A stretch of 64,000 bases of DNA from an uncultured Oscillospiraceae bacterium (GTDB taxonomy: Bacteria > Bacillota > Clostridia > Oscillospirales > Oscillospiraceae), in contig CANPVS010000001.1 in assembly GCA_947581795.1 (NCBI GenBank), positions 1 to 64,000 on the forward strand. Reading direction: 5' to 3'. Numbering within the stretch: position 1 is the stretch's first letter; every line of letters begins with the position of its first letter. Below, one piece after another: positions 34,325 through 42,305 of this stretch. The position numbers and the translations under genes were made by a program. The notes under the pieces were generated by a model, which was not told where the DNA came from, ran no database searches, and was given only the letters and a program-made list of their open reading frames with translations.

Positions 34325-34353
34325 TTGCGGGGGCGGGCCCGGTGTGATACAAT
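34325..34353 (+). promoter_or_regulatory. Promoter for trxB-trxA-valS
   Basis: TTGCGG at 34325, 17-bp spacer, TACAAT at 34348 with an upstream TG (TGATACAAT). Confidence 0.68.
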
Positions 34354-34386
34354 ACCATGTTAGCAAATTATGGTACGGAGGACGCC

Positions 34387-35214
34387 ATGGCGGAAACTTA
34401 CGACATCCTCATATTGGGCGCGGGGCCCGCGGGCATATCCGCGGCCCTGACGGCGAAGGCGCGGGGCCGGACCACGGCCATACTGTCCGCCGACCCCCTG
34501 AACACGCCCCTGGCCAAGGCGCCCCGCATCGAGAATTATCCCGGCGTGGCGGCCATGAACGGCCGGCAGCTTCTGGCCGCCCTTCTCAGCTCCGCCATCG
34601 AGCAGGGCGTGGAGATCAGGACCGGCCGGGTCACCAGCGCGGCGGCCCTGGGCGGGAAGTTCATGGTGGGCCAGGAGCAGGAGATATACGAGGCGAAGAG
34701 CCTCGTCCTGTGCCTGGGCTCCCAGCAGGGGACAAAGCCCTTCCCCGGCGAGATGGAATATCTGGGCAAGGGCGTGAGCTGGTGCGCCACCTGCGACGGG
34801 ATGCTGTACAGAGGCAAACGGGTGGCTGTACTGGGCCTGGGCAGCGGGGCCGAGAGGGACGCCGCGTTCCTGAAGAGCATCGGATGCGACGTCACCTATC
34901 TCGCCGCGGCTCAGGCGAAAGACGTGGAGATAAAAGGCGCGGAGACCGTGACGGCCCTTCGCTGCGACGGCGAGGAGCACGCGGTGGACGGGGTGTTCGT
35001 CCTCCGGGACACGGTGGCGGCCGACGGGCTGCTGCCCGGCCTTCGGATGGAGGAAGGGCACATCGCCGTGGGTGCGGATATGGACACCAGCATCCCCGGC
35101 GTATACGCCGCCGGGGACTGCACCGGCCGGCCTTACCAGATCGCCCGCGCCGTGGGACAGGGAAACGTGGCGGCCCTGGCCGCCGACAGATATGTGAAGG
35201 AGAGGGAAACATGA
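34387..35214 (+). CDS. Compact thioredoxin-reductase-like flavoprotein
   Basis: 275 residues from ATG at 34387 (ACGGAGGACG upstream). FAD site YDILILGAGPAGISAALTAK, PRIENYPGV, redox-active Cys133 and Cys136 in WCATCDG, pyridine-nucleotide region VAVLGLGSGAERDAAFL, and C-terminal FAD motif GVYAAGDCTGRPYQIARAVG. It is about 35 residues shorter than typical TrxB, mainly in the NAD(P)H domain, and the glycine motif is GLGSGAE rather than GGGNSA. Immediate overlap with trxA supports a thioredoxin-reductase role. The electron donor (NADPH, NADH or ferredoxin) is uncertain. Confidence 0.85.
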   Translation: MAETYDILILGAGPAGISAALTAKARGRTTAILSADPLNTPLAKAPRIENYPGVAAMNGRQLLAALLSSAIEQGVEIRTGRVTSAAALGGKFMVGQEQEIYEAKSLVLCLGSQQGTKPFPGEMEYLGKGVSWCATCDGMLYRGKRVAVLGLGSGAERDAAFLKSIGCDVTYLAAAQAKDVEIKGAETVTALRCDGEEHAVDGVFVLRDTVAADGLLPGLRMEEGHIAVGADMDTSIPGVYAAGDCTGRPYQIARAVGQGNVAALAADRYVKERET

Positions 35215-35513
35215 GCGTACTGGAGCTTACGGAATCCAATTTTGACAAAACCATAGCCGAGGGGACCACGCTGGTGGACTTCTGGGCCGTGTGGTGCATG
35301 CCCTGCAAGATGCAGGCTCCCATCGTGGAGTCCTTCGCGGAGCAGCAGAGCGAGGTGAAGGTGGGCAAGGTGAACGTGGACGAGGAGATGGCCCTGGCCA
35401 CCAAATACGGCATTATGAGCATCCCCACCCTGATGGTGTTCCGGGACGGGGCCGTCATCAATAAGACCGTCGGGCTTTCCAGCCTGGAGGAGATAGAGGA
35501 GCTGTGCAAATGA
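35211..35513 (+). CDS. trxA: Thioredoxin with WCMPC active site
   Basis: 100 residues from ATG at 35211, overlapping trxB by 4 bp; GAGGGAAAC precedes it. Single thioredoxin domain. The active site is WCMPC (Cys29, Cys32), with Met in place of the usual Gly. cis-Pro is in MSIPTLMVF. It ends LEEIEELCK with a third Cys at position 99. It works with the adjacent reductase. The stop overlaps the valS start (ATGA). Confidence 0.9.
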   Translation: MSVLELTESNFDKTIAEGTTLVDFWAVWCMPCKMQAPIVESFAEQQSEVKVGKVNVDEEMALATKYGIMSIPTLMVFRDGAVINKTVGLSSLEEIEELCK

Positions 35514-38119
35514 GAGAGCTGCCGAAACAGTATGACCCCAAACAGGTCGAGAAGAAGATATACCAGCAGTGGCTGGACGGGAACTACTTCCACGCGGAGC
35601 GGGACCCCAATAAGAAGCCCTTCACCATCGTCATCCCGCCCCCCAACGTGACGGGCCAGCTCCACCTGGGCCACGCCGTGGACGAGACCATCCAGGACGT
35701 GCTCACCCGCTACAAGCGGATGAAGGGCTACGCCGCCCTGTGGCTGCCGGGCTATGACCACGCGGGCATCGCCACCCAGATCAAGGTGGAGGAGAACCTG
35801 CGGGTGAACGAGGGCCTGACCCGCTTCGACCTGGGCCGGGAGAAGTTCCTGGATCGGGTGTGGGACTGGAAGAACAAGTACGGCGACCGCATCGTGGAGC
35901 AGCTGCGGACTTTGGGCTCCTCCTGCGACTGGGAGCGCCAGCGCTTCACCATGGACGAGGGCTGCTCCAAGGCGGTGCGGGAGGTGTTCTGCTCTCTCTA
36001 CGAGAAGGGCCTCATCTACAAGGGCAAGCGCATCATCAACTGGTGCCCCCACTGCACCACCGCCCTCTCCGACGCGGAGGTGGAGTATGAGGAAAAGCCC
36101 GGCCACCTGTGGCATCTGCGCTATCCGCTGTCGGATGGTTCCGGCGACGTGATCGTGGCCACCACCCGGCCGGAGACCATGCTGGGCGACACCGGCGTGG
36201 CGGTGAACCCCGAGGACGAGCGGTATAAGGACATCGTGGGCAAGACCTGCATCCTGCCCCTGGTGGGGCGGGAGATCCCCATCGTGGCCGACGAGTACGT
36301 GGACATGGCCTTTGGCACCGGCTGCGTGAAGATGACCCCCTGCCACGACCCCAACGACTTCGAGGTGGGCCTGCGGCACAACTTGGAGCAGATCCTGGTC
36401 ATCGACGACAACGGCTGCATCATCAACGGCGGCAAGTACGACGGCCTGGACCGGTACGAGGCCCGGAAGGTCATACTGAAGGACCTGGAGGAGCAGGGCT
36501 ATCTCGTGAAGGTGGAGGAGCACGTACATAACGTGGGTACCTGCTACCGCTGCCACAGCGACGTGGAGCCCCTGGCCAGCGACCAGTGGTTCGTGAAGAT
36601 GGAGCCTCTGAGCAAGGAAGCCATCCGGGTGGTGGAGGACGGCACCATCAAGTTCGTCCCCGACCGCTTCGCCAAGACGTATCTCAATTGGATGCACAAC
36701 GTCCGGGACTGGTGCATCTCCCGCCAGCTCTGGTGGGGCCACCAGATCCCTGCCTGGTACTGCGCCGACTGCGGCCACGTCACCGTGAGCCGGACCGACG
36801 CCTGCCAGTGCGAAGCCTGCGGCTCCAGGAACATCCAGCAGGACCCGGATGTGCTGGACACCTGGTTCAGCTCCGCCCTGTGGCCCTTCTCCACCCTGGG
36901 CTGGCCGGATAAGACGGAGGACCTGGAATACTTCTACCCCACGGACGTGCTGGTCACGGGCTACGACATCATCTTCTTCTGGGTGGCAAGGATGATCTTC
37001 TCCGGCATGGAGCACATGAAGAAGGAACCCTTCAAGACCGTGCTGATACACGGCCTTGTCCGGGACCCCCACGGCAAGAAGATGTCCAAATCCGCCGGCA
37101 ACGGCGTGGACCCCATCGAGGTCATCGACCAGTACGGCGCGGACGCCCTGCGCTTCAACCTCATCACCGGCAACTCCCCCGGCAACGACATGCGCTTCTA
37201 CGTGGAGCGGTGCGAGGCCATGCGCAACTTCGCCAACAAGCTGTGGAACGCCGCCCGGTACGTGATGATGAACCTGACCGTGGAGGAGAATAAGCTCCCG
37301 GAGGAGCTGAAGCTGGAGGACAAGTGGATATTGTCCAAACTCCAGACCCTCATCGCGGAGGTCAACGAGAATTTCGACAAGTATGAGCTGGGCATGGCCG
37401 CCACCAAGATATACGACTTCATCTGGGACAGCTTCTGCGACTGGTTCATCGAGATCACCAAACCCCGCCTGCGGGAGGGGGACGAGAGCGCCCAGCGGGT
37501 GCTGCTGTATGTGCTCACCGACATCCTGCGGCTGCTGCACCCCTTCATGCCCTTCATCACCGAGGAGATATACGGCGCCATCCCCCACAGCGGCAAGGCC
37601 CTCATCGTGGAGAGCTACCCCGAGGTCAACGAGGCCCTGTGCTTCAGGACCGAGGAGGAGGATTTCGAGCGCGTCATGGAGGCGGTGAAGGCCGTGCGCA
37701 GCCGCCGGGCGGAGATGAACGTGCCGCCCTCCAAGCGGCCCCACATCACCCTGGTCACGGACAAGCCCCAGGTCTACGAGGCCGGGACAGTGTACATGGC
37801 GAACCTGGCCTACGCCGGGGCGGTGAACGTGACGACCCAGGCCCCGGCGGACGTGTCCGGCATGGTGACCGTGGTCACCGGCGACGCGGCCATCTATATG
37901 CCCATGGCGGAGCTGGTGGACCTGGACAAGGAGCGGGAGCGCATCACCAAGGAGCTGGCGAAAGCCAAGCAGGACATCGCCAACCAGGAGAAGAAACTGG
38001 CCAACGAGAGCTTCGTCTCCCGGGCCCCGGAGCGGGTGGTGGCCATCGAGCGGGACAAGCTGGCGAAAGCCCAGGCCCTGGCGGCGAATCTGGAGGAGAG
38101 TTTGAAGAATCTGGGGTAA
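35510..38119 (+). CDS. valS: Valyl-tRNA synthetase
   Basis: 869 residues, normal for bacterial ValRS. ATG at 35510 overlaps the trxA stop. Class-I signatures HLGH (residues 52-55, in [17 protein letters not shown]) and KMSKS (524-528). The CP1 editing domain includes [18 protein letters not shown]. The anticodon-binding domain is near 610-720, and the C-terminal coiled coil that braces tRNA follows ([19 protein letters not shown] onward). Co-transcription with the thioredoxin pair is unusual. A terminator lies 12 bp past the stop. Confidence 0.97.
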   Translation: MRELPKQYDPKQVEKKIYQQWLDGNYFHAERDPNKKPFTIVIPPPNVTGQLHLGHAVDETIQDVLTRYKRMKGYAALWLPGYDHAGIATQIKVEENLRVNEGLTRFDLGREKFLDRVWDWKNKYGDRIVEQLRTLGSSCDWERQRFTMDEGCSKAVREVFCSLYEKGLIYKGKRIINWCPHCTTALSDAEVEYEEKPGHLWHLRYPLSDGSGDVIVATTRPETMLGDTGVAVNPEDERYKDIVGKTCILPLVGREIPIVADEYVDMAFGTGCVKMTPCHDPNDFEVGLRHNLEQILVIDDNGCIINGGKYDGLDRYEARKVILKDLEEQGYLVKVEEHVHNVGTCYRCHSDVEPLASDQWFVKMEPLSKEAIRVVEDGTIKFVPDRFAKTYLNWMHNVRDWCISRQLWWGHQIPAWYCADCGHVTVSRTDACQCEACGSRNIQQDPDVLDTWFSSALWPFSTLGWPDKTEDLEYFYPTDVLVTGYDIIFFWVARMIFSGMEHMKKEPFKTVLIHGLVRDPHGKKMSKSAGNGVDPIEVIDQYGADALRFNLITGNSPGNDMRFYVERCEAMRNFANKLWNAARYVMMNLTVEENKLPEELKLEDKWILSKLQTLIAEVNENFDKYELGMAATKIYDFIWDSFCDWFIEITKPRLREGDESAQRVLLYVLTDILRLLHPFMPFITEEIYGAIPHSGKALIVESYPEVNEALCFRTEEEDFERVMEAVKAVRSRRAEMNVPPSKRPHITLVTDKPQVYEAGTVYMANLAYAGAVNVTTQAPADVSGMVTVVTGDAAIYMPMAELVDLDKERERITKELAKAKQDIANQEKKLANESFVSRAPERVVAIERDKLAKAQALAANLEESLKNLG

Positions 38120-38130
38120 ACCGATATGCG

Positions 38131-38162
38131 AAATGGCGCGGCATCATGCCGCGCCATTTTTG
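38131..38162 (+). terminator. Intrinsic terminator after valS
   Basis: AAATGGCGCGGC-ATCAT-GCCGCGCCATTTTT. Confidence 0.92.
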
Positions 38163-38175
38163 TTGGATTTGGAAA

Positions 38176-38407
38176 CCACTGGCTCTGCCAGTGGAGGCGT
38201 CTCGCAAAAAGCTTTAGCTGCAAGCATCGAGCGAAGCGAGCTACAAGTAAAAAAACTAAATCAACGAGAGCACCAATGAAAAAAGGGATCGCCCGTTTAC
38301 GGGCTGCGGGGCAGGTGATGCAAGAGACAAGAATTCGATGCGTCTTGAGATGCTTGCCGGTCCCAGGCCCTTCTAGGGCCTATTCAAGCCTCCGGCTTCG
38401 CCGGAGG
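38176..38407. mobile_element. Non-coding element resembling an IS200/IS605-type derivative
   Basis: About 230 bp without an open frame, bounded by structured ends. The left hairpin is CCACTGGC-TCT-GCCAGTGG (38176-38194). On the right are GGCCC-TTCTA-GGGCC (38366-38380), TATTCAAG, and CCTCCGG-CTTCG-CCGGAGG with a T-run (38389-38411). Subterminal hairpins without long inverted repeats fit single-strand-transposing IS200/IS605 ends. The interior has the A-rich stretch AAGTAAAAAAACTAAATCAA. It could instead be a structured RNA gene. Together with the valS terminator it fills the ~300-bp gap before the next gene. Confidence 0.42.
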
Positions 38408-38427
38408 TTTTGACTTTGTCGTATCTC

Positions 38428-38598
38428 TTATTTCCCGCCCAGTTCTATTTTTCCGTGCTCCTGCTCGTACTGCTCGACGCACCGGCGGATGAGGATCAAT
38501 ATCTGGCTGTTGGCGGACCGTCCCTCGTAATCCGCTACCACATGGAGCTTGTCCAAAAGCTCCGGCTCTATCCGGATGGAAAGGCTCTTTGTAACCAT
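38428..38598 (-). CDS. Small ribbon-helix-helix DNA-binding protein
   Basis: 56 residues from ATG at 38598 (GGGGTGAT 4 bp upstream). MVTKSLSIRIEPELLDKLHV followed by ADYEGRSANSQILILIRRCV is the Arc/CopG beta-strand plus two-helix pattern. Probably an autorepressor. It diverges from the small DYQKMYYILC gene, with a 15-bp A/T palindrome between them. No toxin gene is evident beside it. Confidence 0.75.
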   Translation of the reverse strand: MVTKSLSIRIEPELLDKLHVVADYEGRSANSQILILIRRCVEQYEQEHGKIELGGK

Positions 38599-38651
38599 AA
38601 AATCACCCCAAAACAAATATATTATGTGTTTATTTTAGAGTTGGTATGTGT

Positions 38652-38682
38652 TATAATGGGGGAAACGGATATATAATATATC
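38652..38682 (+). promoter_or_regulatory. Extended -10 promoter and A/T palindromic operator
   Basis: TGTTATAAT (TATAAT at 38652-38657) is followed by the perfect palindrome GATATATAATATATC at 38668-38682, between the divergent ribbon-helix-helix gene and the small ORF at 38711. It is well placed to be bound by the regulator. Confidence 0.55.
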
Positions 38683-38710
38683 TAAAATATGTTTACAAGG
38701 AGCTGCTATC

Positions 38711-38839
38711 ATGGCGGACTATCAGAAGATGTATTACATTCTGTGCCGGGCGGCGGACAAGGCGCTGGACGCCCTGCCGGAGGACGGGGAAAAGGCGCGG
38801 CAGATAGACACGGCGGGGGAGGAAGACGCCGGGCAATGA
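38711..38839 (+). CDS. Short DYQKMYYILC-family protein
   Basis: 42 residues: MADYQKMYYILCRAADKALD, then ALPEDGEKARQ, ending EEDAGQ. ACAAGGAG precedes the ATG. It is a shorter paralogue of the 64-residue protein at 60776-60970 (M-DYQKMYYILC-AA, then A-D--P). It lacks that protein's second half (DKAEELYINEGKLVPFP), so it may be truncated. Function unknown. Confidence 0.6.
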   Translation: MADYQKMYYILCRAADKALDALPEDGEKARQIDTAGEEDAGQ

Positions 38840-38864
38840 TTGTTCTTGTTATTTCCAGTGTGAT

Positions 38865-38888
38865 CATTTTGTTGATGTCAACAAAATG
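38865..38888. promoter_or_regulatory. Perfect inverted repeat
   Basis: CATTTTGTTGA-TG-TCAACAAAATG, 11-bp arms, 26 bp past the small ORF. It has no T-run; it could be an operator or RNA hairpin. Confidence 0.45.
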
Positions 38889-38937
38889 GTCCGCGCTCTT
38901 CTGACGTTTCGACGGTAAGTGACAAGCGAAATAGCGT

Positions 38938-38974
38938 AAAATCACACTGTACGAATGTACGGTGTGATTTTTTT
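38938..38974 (+). terminator. Intrinsic terminator before spoIIAA
   Basis: AAATCACACTGTAC-GAAT-GTACGGTGTGATTT followed by TTTTT, 26 bp upstream of spoIIAA. Confidence 0.85.
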
Positions 38975-38999
38975 AGAAAGAAAAGGGGGACAAGCCGGC

Positions 39000-39320
39000 A
39001 TGAAAGTGCTGTCAAGCTATCAGGAGGGGCGGCTCACGCTGTACTTGAAGGGGGAGCTGGACCACCACGAGGCGGCGGCGGCCCTGGGGAAGATCAGCCG
39101 CACCATGGACGATTACCTGCCCCGGGACTGCGTGGTGGACATGGAGGGGCTCACCTTCATGGATTCCTCCGGCATCGCCCTTATATTGAAGATTGCCCGG
39201 CTCATGGCTGAGACCGGGGGCCGTGCCTGGGTGGAGAACGTCAGGAATCAACCGCTGAAAGTTATTGATGCGTCGGGGATCGACAGGGTTATCAATGTCA
39301 GCACAAAAGCCTCCCTCTGA
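39000..39320 (+). CDS. spoIIAA: Anti-sigma F factor antagonist
   Basis: 106 residues, STAS domain, from ATG at 39000 (AAAGGGGG upstream). MKVLSSYQEGRLTLYLKGEL is the first strand pair; FMDSSGIALIL holds the phospho-acceptor Ser57. Unphosphorylated SpoIIAA releases sigma-F from SpoIIAB in the forespore. The last three codons and stop (ASL-TGA) come from the start of a family A repeat at 39309, so the native C-terminus has been replaced. First gene of spoIIAA-spoIIAB-sigF. Confidence 0.92.
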   Translation: MKVLSSYQEGRLTLYLKGELDHHEAAAALGKISRTMDDYLPRDCVVDMEGLTFMDSSGIALILKIARLMAETGGRAWVENVRNQPLKVIDASGIDRVINVSTKASL

Positions 39321-39409
39321 CGAGGGAGGTGGACGCCGAAGGCGGCCGGAGGGAGAGAATCTCTCCCCCAGTCTCGCTTCGCTCGACAGCCCCCTCGTCA
39401 GAGGGGGCC
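39309..39409. repeat. Family A dispersed repeat, copy 2, inside the spoIIA operon
   Basis: GCCTCCCTCTGACGAGGGAG at 39309, central GGAGGGAGAGA-A-TCTCTCCCCC, and the inverted end GCCCCCTCGTCAGAGGGGGC ending at 39409. It supplies the spoIIAA stop codon and ends 21 bp before the spoIIAB start, just short of its ribosome site. In B. subtilis these two genes are adjacent, so this looks like an insertion. Confidence 0.82.
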
Positions 39410-39429
39410 TTCCAAGAGGAGGTCTACAT

Positions 39430-39867
39430 ATGAAGCAACTGAACTACATAAAGGTGGAATTCCCCGCCCGGAGCGTGAACGAGGGGTTCGCCCGGGCCGC
39501 GGCGGCGGCCTTCGCCGCCCAGATGGACCCCACCCTGGAGGAACTGGGGGATATCCGCACCGCCGTGAGCGAGGCGGTGACCAACGCCATCGTCCACGCC
39601 TACCCGGACCGGGTGGGGCTGGTGCAGCTGCGGCTGCGCATCCTGGAGGGGAACGTGCTGGAGATCATGGTGCGTGACCGGGGCCGGGGCATCCCGGACG
39701 TGAAGAAGGCCATGGAGCCCATGTACACAACCGGCGGGGAGGAGCGAAGCGGCATGGGCTTCACCATCATGGGCTCGTTCATGGACGGCCTGCGGGTCCG
39801 CTCCACCGTGGACAAGGGCACCACCGTGACCATGTCCAAGCATATACAGGTGAAGGCGAACGGATAA
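39430..39867 (+). CDS. spoIIAB: Anti-sigma F factor (serine kinase)
   Basis: 145 residues, same size as the B. subtilis protein. GHKL ATPase: N-box LGDIRTAVSEAVTNAIVHAY, G1 RDRGRGIPD, G2 GMGFTIMGSFMDG. It binds sigma-F and phosphorylates SpoIIAA using ATP. GAGGAGG lies 6 bp before the ATG at 39430. The stop abuts the TTG start of sigF. Confidence 0.95.
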   Translation: MKQLNYIKVEFPARSVNEGFARAAAAAFAAQMDPTLEELGDIRTAVSEAVTNAIVHAYPDRVGLVQLRLRILEGNVLEIMVRDRGRGIPDVKKAMEPMYTTGGEERSGMGFTIMGSFMDGLRVRSTVDKGTTVTMSKHIQVKANG

Positions 39868-40572
39868 TTGGACGAGACCATCACCCTTTTGCGGGCCGCC
39901 CAGTCGGGCGACCGGGACGCGGCCGGCCGGATGATCGAGGCAAACGCCGGCCTTATATGGAGCGTGGCGCGGCGGTACTTCGGCCGGGGCGTGGAGCCGG
40001 ACGACCTCTACCAGCTGGGGTGTCTGGGCTTTTTGAAGGCCATCGACGGCTTCGACGAGAGCTACGGCACCCGGTTCTCCACCTACGCCGTGCCCAAGAT
40101 ATCCGGGGAGATACGCCGGTTCCTCCGGGACGACGGGGCCGTGAAGGTGAGCCGGGGCATCAAGGAGCGGGCCATGGCCCTGCGCACGGCGCGAAAGGCC
40201 CTGGAACAGGACTTGGGCCGGGACCCCACCGTGTCGGAGCTGTCCGCGGCCACGGGGCTGACCCCGGAGGACATCGCCGTGGCGGAGACGGCCACGGTGC
40301 CCATGGAGTCCCTGCAGCAGCCCGCCGGGGAGGACGGGTTTTCCCTGGAGCAGGTGCTGGGGGACTGGACCGTGGAGGATCGGCTGGTGGAGCACGTGGC
40401 CCTGCGCCAGGCCATCGAGCAGCTGCCGGAGAAGGAGCGGCAGGTGGTGTTTCTGCGCTTCTACCACGGCATGACCCAGGACCGGGCCAGCCGGGTGCTG
40501 GGGGTGAGCCAGGTGCAGGTGTCCCGGCTGGAGCGCCGGGCGGTGCGCCAGCTCCGGGCGCTGTTGGAATAA
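39868..40572 (+). CDS. sigF: RNA polymerase sigma-F factor
   Basis: 234 residues. TTG start directly after the spoIIAB stop. Sigma-70 region 2 (GLIWSVARRYFGRGVEPDDL, YQLGCLGFLKAIDGFD), region 3, and a region 4 HTH (MTQDRASRVLGVSQVQVSRLE). Position fixes it as the forespore-specific sigma-F, showing that the organism can form, or descends from formers of, endospores. Confidence 0.95.
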   Translation: MDETITLLRAAQSGDRDAAGRMIEANAGLIWSVARRYFGRGVEPDDLYQLGCLGFLKAIDGFDESYGTRFSTYAVPKISGEIRRFLRDDGAVKVSRGIKERAMALRTARKALEQDLGRDPTVSELSAATGLTPEDIAVAETATVPMESLQQPAGEDGFSLEQVLGDWTVEDRLVEHVALRQAIEQLPEKERQVVFLRFYHGMTQDRASRVLGVSQVQVSRLERRAVRQLRALLE

Positions 40573-40582
40573 CGAACACCTC

Positions 40583-40615
40583 ATGTTCCCCGCCTTGCAA
40601 TCAGGCGGGGAACAT
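40583..40615 (+). terminator. Hairpin terminator after sigF
   Basis: ATGTTCCCCGCC-TTGCAATCA-GGCGGGGAACAT, 12-bp stem 10 bp past the stop; no T-run follows. Confidence 0.65.
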
Positions 40616-40665
40616 GCTATCATCATATCCAATAGTGTGACATAGACCGGAGAGGGGGGACTGCC

Positions 40666-42111
40666 ATGAAAAAGCATATCCTGCGCCTGACGCTCCTGCT
40701 GGCGCTGGCAGCGAGCCTGTGCATTTTTGGCGCGGGTGCCCTGGCGGCGGAGGAGACGGTGCTGTTTTCCGGCGAGGGCGTGACGGTGACGGTGACGGGG
40801 TATACCGACGAGGGACCCTGGGGTCCGGCGTTCACCCTTCTGCTGGACAACAACGCCGGCCGGAGCATGGACTTCTCCCTGGACCTGGTGTCCGTGAACG
40901 GGGTCATGTGCGACCCCCATTGGAGCGAGACGGTTCCCTCCGTGAAGAAGGCGGAGAGCACGGTCCAGTGGTTCGGCGAGGACCTGCGGGCCGCGGGCAT
41001 AAATTACATCGAAGAGGTGCAGGCCCGGCTCACCGTCCGGCCCGGCGGGGAGCGGGGCGCGGAGCCCATATGCGCCCGGACCGTGACCTGGTCCGCTCCC
41101 GCTGAGGGGCGGGAGGGCCCCGCCGTGACGGAGCCGGCCTTTGACGGCGGCTTTGAGCCCGTGGCCGTGGTCAGGGGCGAGCTGACCGTGACGGCAGTAG
41201 ATTATGACCCGGAGGGGGCCATCCTGTTCCGGGCGGACAACGGCACGGGAAACGACCTGTGGCTGCACATGGAGGACGTGACGGTGAACGGCGAGCCCTG
41301 CCAGCCCTATTGGAGCGTACCGGTGTCCGCCGGGGCGACGGCCTACGGCTGGTGCCGATGGGACGCCGACGACCTGGCCCGGAGCGGTATCGACGATATA
41401 TCCACTGTGGGGTTCACCCTGGAGGCCGTGGGGTGGGACAGCCTGCAGACTGTGAGCGAGACGGCCGTTTCCCTCACCATGCCTGCGGACGGGGTCCCGG
41501 CGGCGGTATCCTCCCCGGAGGAGACCCCGGCCCCCAAAGCCGACGCCTTGGCCGTGATGGGCAGGGTGAGGCTGGACCGGTACGAGAACTCCTATTTCGG
41601 CCTGGCCTTCGCGCCGGATGAGGACTGGGAGTTCCTGACCGAGGAGGAGCTGCGCTCCGTCCAGAGCATGAGCGCCGCCATGCTCCAGGGCACCGAGGCC
41701 GAGGGGTATTTGGACGCCATCGACGGGGGCTACGCCATGGCCGCCAATTCCAAGGACGGGCGGCAGAACGTGACTGTCGTGATCCAGCACGTGGAGGGGC
41801 TCTCCGGCGCGGCGGACCAGGACAGCTTCCTGGACCTGGTCCTGGGGGACGTGGAGACCACCGGGGACGGGAGCCTCGTCCTGGAGGGCATGGAGGGCGC
41901 CGATATCCGGCGCAATACCGTGGACTTGGCAGGAATGGAGGCGCCCGGCCTGCGCATCGAGGCGGCCGGTTCGGCCCTGGGGCTGGGCGTGCACCAGCAG
42001 CAGGCGTATCTGGTCAGAGGCGACTGGTTCATGCAGATCAGCTTCACCAGCCTCTCAGACGGGGAGGAATTGGCGGAGATGGAGGCGTTTTTCGTCCCGC
42101 TTGACACGTAA
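40666..42111 (+). CDS. Secreted protein with internal duplication and PsbP-like C-terminus
   Basis: 481 residues. Signal peptide LTLLLALAASLCIFGAGALA. Residues ~30-125 and ~160-265 are tandem copies of one beta-rich unit: VTVTVTGYTDEGPW ... LVSVNGVMCDPHWSETVP against LTVTAVDYDPEGAI ... DVTVNGEPCQPYWSVPV, each followed by an 'AxGI(N/D)' helix. A Pro/Ala linker leads to a C-terminal domain starting YENSYFGLAFAPDEDWEF, as in PsbP/DUF1795-like proteins. Function unknown. GGAGAGGGGG precedes the ATG. Placement just after sigF might be coincidental, because a hairpin separates them. Confidence 0.72.
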   Translation: MKKHILRLTLLLALAASLCIFGAGALAAEETVLFSGEGVTVTVTGYTDEGPWGPAFTLLLDNNAGRSMDFSLDLVSVNGVMCDPHWSETVPSVKKAESTVQWFGEDLRAAGINYIEEVQARLTVRPGGERGAEPICARTVTWSAPAEGREGPAVTEPAFDGGFEPVAVVRGELTVTAVDYDPEGAILFRADNGTGNDLWLHMEDVTVNGEPCQPYWSVPVSAGATAYGWCRWDADDLARSGIDDISTVGFTLEAVGWDSLQTVSETAVSLTMPADGVPAAVSSPEETPAPKADALAVMGRVRLDRYENSYFGLAFAPDEDWEFLTEEELRSVQSMSAAMLQGTEAEGYLDAIDGGYAMAANSKDGRQNVTVVIQHVEGLSGAADQDSFLDLVLGDVETTGDGSLVLEGMEGADIRRNTVDLAGMEAPGLRIEAAGSALGLGVHQQQAYLVRGDWFMQISFTSLSDGEELAEMEAFFVPLDT

Positions 42112-42132
42112 AATCGGTTTTTCGGAGGACAT

Positions 42133-42159
42133 CCGCCCGCCTTTTGGCGGGCGGGTTTT
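42133..42159 (+). terminator. Intrinsic terminator
   Basis: CCGCCCGCC-TTTT-GGCGGGCGG followed by GTTTTA. Confidence 0.85.
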
Positions 42160-42209
42160 ACATAATGTATAAATTTCCAAAAAAAGCGCGCCGGGGCGGT
42201 GGATTCTAC

Positions 42210-42238
42210 TTGATTAATGGGGGGACTTCATTTATAAT
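42210..42238 (+). promoter_or_regulatory. Sigma-A-type promoter of the butyrate operon
   Basis: TTGATT at 42210, 17-bp spacer, TATAAT at 42233. Predicted leader of about 60 bases before crt. Confidence 0.8.
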
Positions 42239-42305
42239 TATCGTGGCGTGAAAGGGTATTTGCGCCCGGACATTGTTACATAAATAACGAACGAGGTTGA
42301 AAATT

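Noticed and set aside
34892-37744. Long open frame antisense to valS (950 codons), with similar long antisense frames opposite mutS, GH94, GH3 and others
   Set aside because: High-GC codon bias produces long open complementary frames; these have no ribosome site, low-complexity composition and no recognisable domains.
38176-38407. Omega RNA of a TnpB/IscB nuclease
   Set aside because: No tnpB or iscB frame or fragment adjoins it; the structure alone is not enough.
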